From Nocardioides sp. LHD-245 (GTDB lineage Bacteria > Actinomycetota > Actinomycetes > Propionibacteriales > Nocardioidaceae), in the NCBI RefSeq assembly GCF_030929495.1, contig NZ_JAVFWN010000016.1:119157-183156 (forward strand): DNA of 64,000 nucleotides. The letters are read 5' to 3'. Positions 1 to 7,891 of the stretch are shown one piece after another (the first letter of the stretch is position 1; each line of letters opens with the position of its first letter). The notes beneath the pieces were generated by a model. The model was given only the letters and a program-made list of their open reading frames with translations, was not told the origin of the DNA and searched no databases. The translations under genes and the position numbers were made by a program.

Positions 1-45
1 CCCGCGCCGGGCGGGCGGCGGCGCTCCCTCGAAAGGTGATCGACC

Positions 46-657
46 ATGAGCGATATCGGGCTCTTCTACGTCGGCGCGGTGCTCATCGTGAACGGCGTCA
101 TGCTGCTGGGCTGGCTGACCCCGCGCGCCGCCGCGCCCCTCAACCTCTTCGTCGGCGCGATGCAGGTGATCACGCCGACGTACCTCGTGATGACCGCGGG
201 CGGCGACCCGCCGGCGATCCTCGGCGCCTCCGCGCTGTACCTGTTCGGCTTCACCTACCTGTGGGTCGGCATCAACGCGCTGGCCGGCCTGCCCGGGCAC
301 GGGCTCGGCTGGTTCTCCCTGTTCGTGGCGGTGTTCGCGGCCGGGCACGGGATCGACAGCCTCCGCGCCGACGCCCCCGTCTTCGGGGTGATCTGGCTGT
401 CCTGGGCGGTCCTGTGGACCCTGTTCTTCCTGCTGCTGGGGTTGGACCGCGCCGCGCTCGGCCCGATCACCGGGGCGGTCGCGGCGGTCGAGGGTGTGCT
501 CACCGCCGCGCTGCCGGCGTGGCTGCTCCTCCACGACGGTTTCGAGGAGTCGTGGCCGGTCGCCCTCGGTGGTCTCCTGGGCGGCGTCGTGCTCGTCGTG
601 CTCGTCCGGCGGTGGTCCGCCCCGCTGCAGGCGCGCCTGGTCCCGGCCGCGGCCTGA
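46..657 (+). CDS. AmiS/UreI-family amide/urea transporter
   Basis: A 203-residue, almost wholly hydrophobic protein with six to seven predicted membrane helices. It matches the AmiS/UreI family of small channels that pass urea or short-chain amides across the cytoplasmic membrane: length near 200, an early 'GLFYVGAVLIVNG' helix and a central 'YLFGFTYLWVGIN' segment are typical. The ATG is preceded by GAAAGGTGAT at a good spacing. No amidase or urease gene is next to it; it faces an unrelated minus-strand gene tail to tail. Nitrogen-compound genes begin about 4 kb downstream, so a shared role in amide/urea handling is possible but inferred. Family call is fairly firm; substrate is unknown. Confidence 0.85.
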   Translation: MSDIGLFYVGAVLIVNGVMLLGWLTPRAAAPLNLFVGAMQVITPTYLVMTAGGDPPAILGASALYLFGFTYLWVGINALAGLPGHGLGWFSLFVAVFAAGHGIDSLRADAPVFGVIWLSWAVLWTLFFLLLGLDRAALGPITGAVAAVEGVLTAALPAWLLLHDGFEESWPVALGGLLGGVVLVVLVRRWSAPLQARLVPAAA

Positions 658-702
658 GTGCCCCGCGGTCCGCAGGCGGGCGGTCGGCAGGCGGGCGGCG
701 GG

Positions 703-1668
703 TCAGCAGGCGGGCGGGGGCTGGAGCTGCATCCGGGTCCACACCGGGCGGTGGTCGGAGACCGCGGAGAAGAGCACCTCGGCCTGGAGCGGCGTGAACC
801 AGCCGTCGTGGAGGATGAAGTCGATCCGGCTGCCGGGGCGGTCCGCGGGCACCGTGGCTCCCTTGCCCTTCCCGACCGCCCACGCGTCGCCGAGGCCGGA
901 GCGACGCAGGATCGCGATCGCGCGGGCGTCGGGGCCGGTGTTGAGGTCGCCCCCGACGACCTTGGGCAGCGGGTCCGCGGCCATCAGCTGGACGACCGTC
1001 CGCGCCGCCACCGTCCGGGCCTGGCGGGAGCGGTGGTCGAAGTGGGTGGCGTAGACGCTGACCGGGACGCCGCCGACGTCGACCTGGGCGTGCAGCAGAC
1101 CGCGCAGCTCCCGACCGCCCGCCATCGGCAGGTGGGTGTTGGCCGACGCGACGATCGGGAACCGGCTGAGGATCGCGTTGCCCCGGGGTCCCGCGCCGGT
1201 GTTACGCGAGTTGCCGCCGTAGACGTGGTGGAGGCCGGTCTTCGCGCCCAGGACGGCCGCCTGGTCGACGTTGCCGCTGACGGGGCGGCCCTTGTCGACC
1301 TCCTGCAGCAGCACGATGTCGGGCTGCCAGGTGGTGATCTCCTCGGCGATCCGGTCCAATCCGCTGCGCCCGTCGTGACCGGCACCGAAGTGGATGTTGA
1401 ACGTCAGCACGGTCAGCTGGATCGGCGCCGGCGTCGGGCAGGTGGGCGGTGCCGTGGGGGTGGGCGGCGGGGGAGGCGGCTCGGTCCGGGTCGGCGTCGC
1501 GCCCGACGAGGGCGGCGGTGGGACGGTGGTCGGCTCGCCCGGCCCCCCGCCCGGGCCGTCCGGGGGTCCACTCGGGTCCTGGAGCAGCAGCACGAGTGCC
1601 ACCGCCACCAGGACGACGATCGCCACCGCGACGGTCGCGATCCTCGTCGCGCGGCTGCCCTCGGTCAC
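703..1668 (-). CDS. Endonuclease/exonuclease/phosphatase-fold protein, membrane-anchored or exported
   Basis: 321 residues. The N-terminus has a basic stretch, then a hydrophobic helix ('VAVAIVVLVAVALVLLLQD', about residues 12-31) that acts as signal peptide or anchor. A Pro/Thr-rich linker (about 32-75) follows, then an EEP (DNase I/exonuclease III-like) domain. Visible motifs are 'LTVLTFNIHFG', 'VLLQEVD' (metal-binding Glu), 'GDLNTGPD' (catalytic Asp/Asn) and C-terminal 'SDHRPVW' (catalytic His). Members cut nucleic acids, phosphoinositides or phospholipids outside the membrane; which substrate applies here cannot be told. The start is GTG. It stands alone, convergent with the AmiS-like gene. 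Confidence 0.88.
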   Translation of the reverse strand: MTEGSRATRIATVAVAIVVLVAVALVLLLQDPSGPPDGPGGGPGEPTTVPPPPSSGATPTRTEPPPPPPTPTAPPTCPTPAPIQLTVLTFNIHFGAGHDGRSGLDRIAEEITTWQPDIVLLQEVDKGRPVSGNVDQAAVLGAKTGLHHVYGGNSRNTGAGPRGNAILSRFPIVASANTHLPMAGGRELRGLLHAQVDVGGVPVSVYATHFDHRSRQARTVAARTVVQLMAADPLPKVVGGDLNTGPDARAIAILRRSGLGDAWAVGKGKGATVPADRPGSRIDFILHDGWFTPLQAEVLFSAVSDHRPVWTRMQLQPPPAC

Positions 1669-1740
1669 GCGCCTATTGAACCGGGAGCCCGGTCGGCCTC
1701 AGGAGCCGGGCCGGTGGTGCCGGCGGTACGGCCGATCGGC

Positions 1741-2223
1741 TCAGGCCTCGGCCTCGGCCTTGATCCGCTCGAGGGTCTGCCGGATGCCTCGGCGCAGCTC
1801 GTCGGTGAACGGCCGCTGGCCGCCGAGCACCAGCTTGGTCAGCACCATCGAGACGCCCGAGACGCCGTCGGGGGTCTCGCGGCGCTCGGTCAACCGGGTC
1901 CCGCCGTCCGCGGTCGGCTCGAGCTGGAAGGACCAGACGGTCCGGTTCTCGCGGATCCGGAAGGCGAAGTCCCCCGCGGTCGACCCACTCGGCGGCTGGA
2001 ACCGGACGACCTTGCCGCCCGTGGGCCAGCGCTTGATGCCCTGCTTGTTGAGGTTGCTGAAGATCGCGCCCTGCTTGACGACCCCGCCCTTGACGGTCGA
2101 CTTCACGACCTGGGGGCTCCACTTGGCCATGGCCGGGATGTCGGTCACCAGACTCCACACCTTGTCGGTGGGAGCGGCGATCTCGATGGAGTCCTCGAGG
2201 AGCTTCTCGTAGGTGTCGGCCAT
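1741..2223 (-). CDS. SRPBCC-family protein (polyketide cyclase/START-like fold)
   Basis: 160 residues from the chosen ATG (MADTYEK), which has GGAAGG about nine bases upstream; an in-frame start 13 codons earlier lacks a ribosome site. The sequence 'DSIEIAAPTDKVWSLVTDIPAM' and 'RPFTDELRRGIRQTLERIK' at the end are typical of the SRPBCC helix-grip fold, which binds hydrophobic ligands in a deep pocket. No catalytic residues can be assigned. The gene is monocistronic and divergent from the short-chain dehydrogenase; the 160-bp spacer must hold both promoters. Function beyond the fold is unknown. Confidence 0.85.
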   Translation of the reverse strand: MADTYEKLLEDSIEIAAPTDKVWSLVTDIPAMAKWSPQVVKSTVKGGVVKQGAIFSNLNKQGIKRWPTGGKVVRFQPPSGSTAGDFAFRIRENRTVWSFQLEPTADGGTRLTERRETPDGVSGVSMVLTKLVLGGQRPFTDELRRGIRQTLERIKAEAEA

Positions 2224-2386
2224 GGCGGTGCCTTCCGGAGGGAACAGGGTCGTTCCCGGCAACCTACCGGCAGGTAGCGTACCGATGGTACGTGACCCCG
2301 GTCACAGACACACACGGGCGGGACGGGCCGGACGCGAGGTCCGATTGCCGCCAGCAACGGGGGTCGGACCCCGCCAGGCTGGGCGC

Positions 2387-3175
2387 ATGACCACGACGCA
2401 GCAGCGGAACCGGACGAACCACGACCCCCAGAGCGACCCGCGCGTCGCCCTCGTCACCGGCGGCAACCGCGGCCTCGGTCTTGCGACTGCCCGGCGCCTC
2501 GGACGGGAGGGCGTGACCGTGGTGATCGGCGCGCGGGACGCGGACCTGGCCCGCGCCGCCGTGGCCGGGCTGCGCGCGGAGGGCGTGTGGGCCAGCGCCG
2601 TTCCGCTGGACGTCGACGACGCGGCGAGCACCCGCGCCGCGGCCGAGCGAATCCGCCGCGAGCACGGCCGCCTCGACATCCTGGTCAACAACGCCGGCAT
2701 CCTGCCGGAGGCGACCGCACCCCAGGTCCTCGACCCGCTCGACCCCGATCTCTTCCTGCGCACCTTCCGCACCAACGTGCTCGGTGCCGTCGCCGTGACG
2801 GCGGCCGTGCTCCCGCTGCTCGTGCACTCCGAGCGAGGACGGGTCGTCAACGTCTCGAGCCGGATGGGCTCGCTGAGCGACCAGCTCGACCCGGCGTCGC
2901 CGTACCACGCGCTGGTGGTGCCGGCCTACCAGTCCTCGAAGGCGGCGCTCAACGGGCTGACCGTCGCGCTCGCGAAGAAGCTCGCGGGCACCCGGGTCAA
3001 GGTGAACTCGGTGTGCCCGGGCTGGGTGCAGACCGACCTCGGCGGCGCGGACAACCGCGCGGCGGCGCCGACGGCGGCCGAGGAGGCGGCGAAGGTCGTG
3101 GTGCGGGCCGCGCTCCTGGACGACGCGGGCCCGTCGGGCGGCTTCTTCGATGCTGACGGCCCGGTGCCCTGGTAG
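2387..3175 (+). CDS. Short-chain dehydrogenase/reductase (SDR)
   Basis: 262 residues from ATG 2387 (MTTTQQ). The classical SDR pattern is complete: Rossmann nucleotide motif 'TGGNRGLG' (about residue 26), 'NNAG' (about 102), an 'NVSSRMGS' catalytic serine strand and the Y-x3-K motif in 'YQSSKAAL'. The 'CPGWVQTDLGG' loop is the usual segment after the active site. An Arg at the end of the second strand ('GARD') suggests NADP(H) preference, as in plant-type carbonyl reductases of this subgroup. The frame is open further upstream, but those codons lack SDR similarity. Substrate unknown; it lies alone between divergent and convergent neighbours. Confidence 0.9.
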   Translation: MTTTQQRNRTNHDPQSDPRVALVTGGNRGLGLATARRLGREGVTVVIGARDADLARAAVAGLRAEGVWASAVPLDVDDAASTRAAAERIRREHGRLDILVNNAGILPEATAPQVLDPLDPDLFLRTFRTNVLGAVAVTAAVLPLLVHSERGRVVNVSSRMGSLSDQLDPASPYHALVVPAYQSSKAALNGLTVALAKKLAGTRVKVNSVCPGWVQTDLGGADNRAAAPTAAEEAAKVVVRAALLDDAGPSGGFFDADGPVPW

Positions 3176-3199
3176 CGCGGAGCCCCCGTCCGGACGGCC

Positions 3200-4696
3200 T
3201 CAGCCGCGGGCGGCCCACCACTCCCGGAGCGCGGCAGCCGCGGCGTCCTCGGCCATGGGGCCGTTGTCGAGGCGCAGCTCGAGCAGGAACTTGTACGCCT
3301 CGCCCACCTCGCGGCCCGGGCCGATGCCCAGGATCGTCATGATCTGGTTGCCGTCGAGGTCGGGCCGGATCGAGGCCAGCTCCTCCTCGGCGGAGAGCCG
3401 GTCGATCCGGGCCTCCAGGTCGTCATAGGTACGACGGAGCCGGTCGGCCTTCTTCTTGTTGCGGGTCGTGCAGTCGGCGCGGGTGAGCACGTGCAGCCGC
3501 TCGAGCTGGTCGCCGGCGTCGCGCACGTAGCGGCGCACGGCGGAGTCGGTCCACTCGCCGGAACCGTAGCCGTGGAAGCGCAGGTGCAGCTCGACCAGGT
3601 CGCCGACGGCGTCGATCTGGTCGTTGCTGAACTTCAGCGCCCTCATCCGCTTGCGGGTGAGCTTGGCGCCGACCACGTCGTGGTGGTGGAAGGTCACCAC
3701 GCCGTCGTCCTGGAAGCGGCGGGTCTTCGGCTTGCCGACGTCGTGCATGAGCGCGGCGAACCGGGAGACGAAGTCGGGCGCCGGGAGCTCGGCCCGCTCC
3801 GCGAGCCGCGGCTCCAGGTCCATCGCCTGCTCCAGCACGGTGAGGGTGTGCTCGTAGACGTCCTTGTGCCGGTGGTGCTCGTCGCGCTCGAGCTTGAGCG
3901 CCGGCAGCTCGGGCAGCACCTGGTCGGCGAGCCCGGTCTCGACCAGCAGCTCCAGGCCCCGCCGCGGGTACGGCGCGCACACCAGCTTCACCAGCTCGTC
4001 GCGCACCCGCTCGGCCGAGATGATCGTGATCCGGTCCGCCATGTCCGTCATCGCCCGGACGACCGACGGGTCGACGGCGAAGCCGAGCTGCGCCGCGAAC
4101 CGCGCCGCGCGCATCATCCGCAGCGGGTCGTCGGAGAACGACTGCTCGGGGGTCCCCGGCGTGCGGAGCACCCCGTGCGCGAGATCCACCACCCCGCCGT
4201 AGGGGTCCTCGAGCTCGCGGCCCGGCAGCCGGACCGCCATCGCGTTGACGGTGAAGTCGCGGCGGCCGAGGTCACCGGCCAGCGCGTCGCCGTACTGGAC
4301 CGCGGGCTTGCGGGAGTCGGGGTCGTAGGACTCGGACCGATAGGTCGTCACCTCGACGACCCAGTCGCCCTTGCGGCAGCCGATGGTGCCGAAGTCGCGG
4401 CCCATGTCCCACCAGGCGTCGCCCCAGGCCTTGAGGATCTTGTCGGTCTGCTCCGGGCGGGCCGAGGTGGTGAAGTCGAGGTCGTTGGAGCGGCGGCCGA
4501 GCATCGCGTCGCGCACCGGTCCGCCGACCAGGGCCAGCTCGTGGCCGGCCGCGGCGAACCGGGCGCCGAGGTCGTCGATCACCGGCGCGATCCGGTCCAG
4601 CTCCGCGGCGACCGCGGCCTGGACGTCGACCAGGCGCAGCGGCTCGCCGGCCCGGACTCGGCTGGCGTCGGCTGCGGGATCCGCGGACTCGGTCAC
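3200..4696 (-). CDS. cca: CCA tRNA nucleotidyltransferase
   Basis: 498 residues from a GTG (VTESADPAADAS). It adds or repairs the 3'-CCA end of tRNAs. The N-terminal polymerase-beta-like head carries 'LVGGPVRDAMLGR' and the catalytic 'NDLDFTTSA' (DxD-type metal site), followed by 'RDFTVNAMAV' and 'DDPLRMMRAARFA'. A C-terminal HD domain is visible ('ALMHDVGKPKTR', 'FHHHDVVGA'). About 68 open codons upstream of this GTG are compositionally unlike the protein and were excluded. In many actinobacteria this gene sits near murJ/sigM and the origin, as here, although a catabolic cluster lies between them. Class II enzyme; confident. Confidence 0.95.
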   Translation of the reverse strand: MTESADPAADASRVRAGEPLRLVDVQAAVAAELDRIAPVIDDLGARFAAAGHELALVGGPVRDAMLGRRSNDLDFTTSARPEQTDKILKAWGDAWWDMGRDFGTIGCRKGDWVVEVTTYRSESYDPDSRKPAVQYGDALAGDLGRRDFTVNAMAVRLPGRELEDPYGGVVDLAHGVLRTPGTPEQSFSDDPLRMMRAARFAAQLGFAVDPSVVRAMTDMADRITIISAERVRDELVKLVCAPYPRRGLELLVETGLADQVLPELPALKLERDEHHRHKDVYEHTLTVLEQAMDLEPRLAERAELPAPDFVSRFAALMHDVGKPKTRRFQDDGVVTFHHHDVVGAKLTRKRMRALKFSNDQIDAVGDLVELHLRFHGYGSGEWTDSAVRRYVRDAGDQLERLHVLTRADCTTRNKKKADRLRRTYDDLEARIDRLSAEEELASIRPDLDGNQIMTILGIGPGREVGEAYKFLLELRLDNGPMAEDAAAAALREWWAARG

Positions 4697-4748
4697 GGCG
4701 GGCGAGTCTAGTTGGTCGGCTCCGCGCGCAGCCGGGGCGGCACCGGCC

Positions 4749-5678
4749 TCAGCCACCGACCAGCAGCTTGCCCCTGCTGGCCCGCGACTCCATCGCCTCC
4801 CAGGCGCCCTCCGCGTCCGCCAGCGGCCAGTGGCCGCCGACATGCACGGTGAGCGATCCCGCGGCCGCGGCCCGGAGCAGCTCATCGGCCCGCGCGGCAC
4901 GGGCGGCGGCGTCGCCGAGGTAGTCGCGGCCCGCCGTCCGGGTCAGGAAGAACGAGCCCTGGCCCAGATCGGACGTCCCGAGGTCGGACTCCCGACCCGA
5001 GGTCGCGCCGTAGAGGACCATCGCGCCGCGCGGCCGCAACGACGCCAACAGTCGTCGCGGGACGTCGGCACCGACTCCGTCGAACACCGCGGCGACACTG
5101 CGCTCGGCGAGGGCGTCGTCGTACCCGCGTACGTCGACGGCGCCGGCCGCGCGCACCACCGCGGCCTTGTCCGGGGTCGACACCAGACCGGTCACCCGGA
5201 CCCCGCGCAGGGTCAGCAGCTGGGTCAGGAGCAGCCCGACACCACCCGCCGCGGCGGTCACGACGGCCGCGTCCCCCTCGCCCAGCGGCCAGGCGTCGGT
5301 GGCCAGGTAGTGCGCCGTGACGCCTTGGAACAGCAGCCCGGCGGCCGTCTCGTCGGCCAGGCCGTCGGGCACCGGGGCGAAGCCGTCCGCGGGCCCGGTC
5401 ACCTCCTCGGCGTAGCTGCCGCCGACCGAGGACCAGGCCACCCGCTGTCCCACCACGAGTCCCTCGACGCCGGGCCCGAGCTCGCGCACGACGCCGACGC
5501 CCTCACGACCGGGCACCCGACGCTCGGGTGCGGGGACCCGGCCGTCGCGCTGCATGATCTCCCAGTAGTTGACTCCGGCCAGGATGACCCCGACCCGCAC
5601 CTCACCGGCGGCGGGCTCGGGGGTGGGCAGGTCCCGGACGTCGAGTCGGCCTTCGGTCAGGACGGCGGCGCGTGGCAT
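4749..5678 (-). CDS. Zinc-type alcohol dehydrogenase/quinone oxidoreductase-like protein
   Basis: 309 residues from an ATG preceded by GAGGAG. An N-terminal GroES-like domain ('GEVRVGVILAGVNYWEIMQRDG', read in part) is followed by a nucleotide-binding domain with 'VTAAAGGVGLLLTQL'. The structural-zinc cysteines are absent, so it is in the zeta-crystallin/quinone oxidoreductase branch that reduces quinones or enones with NADPH. It is the last gene of the minus-strand molybdenum hydroxylase unit, 26 bp after the carboxymuconolactone-decarboxylase-like gene, and may reduce a pathway intermediate; the reaction is inferred only from family. Confidence 0.88.
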   Translation of the reverse strand: MPRAAVLTEGRLDVRDLPTPEPAAGEVRVGVILAGVNYWEIMQRDGRVPAPERRVPGREGVGVVRELGPGVEGLVVGQRVAWSSVGGSYAEEVTGPADGFAPVPDGLADETAAGLLFQGVTAHYLATDAWPLGEGDAAVVTAAAGGVGLLLTQLLTLRGVRVTGLVSTPDKAAVVRAAGAVDVRGYDDALAERSVAAVFDGVGADVPRRLLASLRPRGAMVLYGATSGRESDLGTSDLGQGSFFLTRTAGRDYLGDAAARAARADELLRAAAAGSLTVHVGGHWPLADAEGAWEAMESRASRGKLLVGG

Positions 5679-5704
5679 GGCGTGCTCCTCGGGGAGTGGA
5701 CGGT

Positions 5705-6310
5705 TCAGTGGGCGTGCCGGTGTGCGGGAGGGGGGTCCTGCTCGCCACCGGGCACCCGGATGTCGAAGACCGTCATCAGCTGCGCGAGCAGGCGGTAGTA
5801 CCCGACGAGCGTGGTCACCTCGACGATCTGGCGTTCGGTGAGGACCGCCCCCGCGGCGGCGTACTCCTCGTCGGTGACGGTCGCGGAGGTCAGCAGGACG
5901 ACGGACAACGCGGCGACCGCGTTCTCGGTCGGGTCCGGGCCGGCGAAGCGGCCCATCGAGAGCTGCATCAGCTCCTCGTCGGTCAGCCCGGCGGCACGTC
6001 CGACCCGCTCGTGGGCCCACCACTCGAACTCGCTGCCGCTCGCCTGCGCCACCAGCAGGATCGCGATCTCGCGGGCGCGGGTGGTCAGGTCGGTGCGGTA
6101 GCGGATGGTGGCGCCGAGCTCCTGCAGCACCGCCCCGACCCCGGGGGCGTGCAGCACGATCCCGAACGGCCCGTTCAGCGATCCGTCGTCCGCGGCCAGC
6201 GGGAAGTGCTGGACCCCCTTGGCCCGATCGCCGCCGGCGATCGCGTCGTAGACGGCGCGCTGGTCCGGGTCGAGGTCCTCGGGGCGCAGCGAGGCGAGGC
6301 GGGCGCTCAC
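5705..6310 (-). CDS. Carboxymuconolactone decarboxylase/AhpD-like protein
   Basis: 201 residues from a GTG that overlaps the stop of the upstream CoxG-like gene (GTGA), so it is probably translationally coupled. The sequence has the all-helical CMD fold signature: 'DLTTRAREIAILLVAQ' followed by 'FEWWAHERVGRAAGLTDEEL', then 'LTERQIVEVTTLVGYYRLLAQL'. The CxxC of peroxidase-type AhpD proteins is absent ('EFEWW' replaces it). This fits the decarboxylase/lactonase side of the family, or a ligand-binding role. In the operon it could act on a ring-cleavage product; this is inference from context. Confidence 0.87.
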   Translation of the reverse strand: MSARLASLRPEDLDPDQRAVYDAIAGGDRAKGVQHFPLAADDGSLNGPFGIVLHAPGVGAVLQELGATIRYRTDLTTRAREIAILLVAQASGSEFEWWAHERVGRAAGLTDEELMQLSMGRFAGPDPTENAVAALSVVLLTSATVTDEEYAAAGAVLTERQIVEVTTLVGYYRLLAQLMTVFDIRVPGGEQDPPPAHRHAH

Positions 6311-6984
6311 CGCGTGCCTCGCTTCCGGCCGAAGGCGAGCCAGCTCAGCACGAAGCCGATCAGGCCGCCGGCGATCGCCTGGCCGTAGCGCTCCCGCACC
6401 ATCGGCAGCACCAGGGCCAGGACGTCCATGCCGGCCTCGTCGCCCCCGGCCGCCGGCCGGAGGGGAGCGGCCGCGGGGCGCGACGCGGCGGGCCGCGGCA
6501 CGCTCGGCAGGTCGGTCGCCTGCTCGGCCGCGGTGCCCGGCGCGCTGAGCAGCTCGCCCAGGTTGGCGGCGAACTGGCCCATCAGCCGGTTGCTGACATC
6601 CGCGATCGCGCCCCGCCCGAACTGGGCCATCCGGCCGGTGATGTCGAGGTCGGTGTCGATGACGACCCGGGTCCGGGTGCCGGTGACCGGCTCGAGCCGG
6701 GCCTGGATCTGGGCGCTGGCCGTGGCCTGTCCCTTGGGGTCCGTGCCCGCGGCGGCGATCACCGCGGAGTGGGCGGCGTCGTCCTGGTGGGCGAAGTGCG
6801 CGGTGCCGCGGAAGTGGGCGCCGATCGGACCGACCTTGATCTTCACCGCGCCGAGGTAGTTCTCGCCCTCGCGACCCTCCAGGGTCGCCCCGGGCATGCA
6901 CGGCATGACCTGCTCCAGATCGGTGAGCAGGCTCCAGGTGCGCTCCAGGTCCGCGTCGATCTCGAACTCGTTCTGCAGCAGCAT
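6307..6984 (-). CDS. CoxG-like SRPBCC protein with C-terminal membrane helix
   Basis: 225 residues starting at ATG 6984, one base after the cyclase stop codon. Residues 1-150 are the CoxG/SRPBCC fold ('NEFEIDADLERTWSLLTDLE', 'MPCMPGATLEGREGENYLG'). An Ala/Pro-rich linker follows, then a short C-terminal hydrophobic stretch ('AGGLIGFVLSWLAFG') ending in Arg/Lys. CoxG of Oligotropha anchors carbon monoxide dehydrogenase to the membrane, and homologues travel with many molybdenum hydroxylases. Here it probably docks the hydroxylase encoded upstream to the membrane so electrons reach the quinone pool. The domain call is clear; the docking role is inferred. Confidence 0.88.
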   Translation of the reverse strand: MLLQNEFEIDADLERTWSLLTDLEQVMPCMPGATLEGREGENYLGAVKIKVGPIGAHFRGTAHFAHQDDAAHSAVIAAAGTDPKGQATASAQIQARLEPVTGTRTRVVIDTDLDITGRMAQFGRGAIADVSNRLMGQFAANLGELLSAPGTAAEQATDLPSVPRPAASRPAAAPLRPAAGGDEAGMDVLALVLPMVRERYGQAIAGGLIGFVLSWLAFGRKRGTR

Positions 6985-6985
6985 G

Positions 6986-7819
6986 TCAGCTCCCCGCACC
7001 CGCGAAGCCCTCGATGACCTCGTCGGCGCCGCAGTCGAAGAAGGCCATGATCCGGCACGGGCAGGCCTCGCCGCCCTCGATCTTCCACGGGAAGGCGCCG
7101 ATGATCGCGCGCTGGTTCAGCACCGTCTTCAGGTCGCCGCCGACGTTCTCGGCGTGGATGCAGCCGTCCTGGAAGGCCAGGTGGTGCATCGGGAAGATGT
7201 CGGAGGTGATCTCGCGACCGGACAGGTGGTGGGTGTAGGAGTACTCGCCCAGGAACTCCTGGTACGGCATGCCCACGTGCTCCTCGAACTTCTTGAGCAG
7301 GTCGGGGCGCATGTTGCGGATCGTGGTGTTCATGGGGTGGTCGCCGGAGCCGGCGTCGATGCCCCACCAGCGGATCTCCATGTCGGCCATCCACTCGGCC
7401 AGGCGCGGGCTGCCGCCCGGGTGCATCGTGAAGTAGCGGACCAGGTCCTGCTTCGGCATGCCCTGGTAGTAGTCGATGAACCCGGTGTGGATGATCAGGA
7501 TGTCGCCCTTCCTCACCTCCACCTTCGACGTGATGTGCTCGGGCTCGATGAAGTCCCAGTCCTTGCAGGTGTCGGACACGTCGACGATCGCGCCGGGATG
7601 GATCAGCTTGTCCAGCGGCAGCGAGGCCATGTCCAGGCCACCGTCCGTGCCGTGCATCGGGCCGTCGAGGTGGGTGCCCGAGTGCAGGGACGTCTCGATC
7701 TTCTGCGAGACGATCTGGTTGGTCTGCAGGTTCTGGGTGTAGTAGAGCTTCCCGCCCGGGTAGCCGACCCAGCCAGGCGTGTGGATGCCCCAGGGATGGG
7801 TCAGGTCGACGATGCGCAT
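6986..7819 (-). CDS. Cyclase-family metal-dependent hydrolase (kynurenine formamidase/isatin hydrolase-like)
   Basis: 277 residues, ATG with AAGGAGA upstream. The family metal site is present: 'HSGTHLDGPMH' (HxGTHxDxPxH, about residues 46-56), preceded by 'IVDLTHP' and followed by 'GDILIIHTGF'. Relatives include kynurenine formamidase and isatin hydrolase, which use Mn2+ or Zn2+ to open an amide or lactam ring. Placed right after the second molybdopterin subunit (72 bp gap), it is a good candidate for opening a ring that the hydroxylase has oxidised. The exact substrate cannot be read from sequence. Confidence 0.88.
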   Translation of the reverse strand: MRIVDLTHPWGIHTPGWVGYPGGKLYYTQNLQTNQIVSQKIETSLHSGTHLDGPMHGTDGGLDMASLPLDKLIHPGAIVDVSDTCKDWDFIEPEHITSKVEVRKGDILIIHTGFIDYYQGMPKQDLVRYFTMHPGGSPRLAEWMADMEIRWWGIDAGSGDHPMNTTIRNMRPDLLKKFEEHVGMPYQEFLGEYSYTHHLSGREITSDIFPMHHLAFQDGCIHAENVGGDLKTVLNQRAIIGAFPWKIEGGEACPCRIMAFFDCGADEVIEGFAGAGS

Positions 7820-7891
7820 TGCGTGTTCTCCTTCTGGGTGGACGAGCTCGGTGGGAGTGGGTGGAGGACGTACGGCGGACCGGCGGTCGCG

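Noticed and set aside
2213..2386. Longer N-terminus for the short-chain dehydrogenase
   Set aside because: The extra codons are compositionally unlike the enzyme and overlap the divergent promoter region; ATG 2387 gives the normal SDR length.
4697..4900. N-terminal extension of the CCA-adding enzyme
   Set aside because: It would run into the coding sequence of the next minus-strand gene on the other side and has no conservation; GTG 4696 is preferred.
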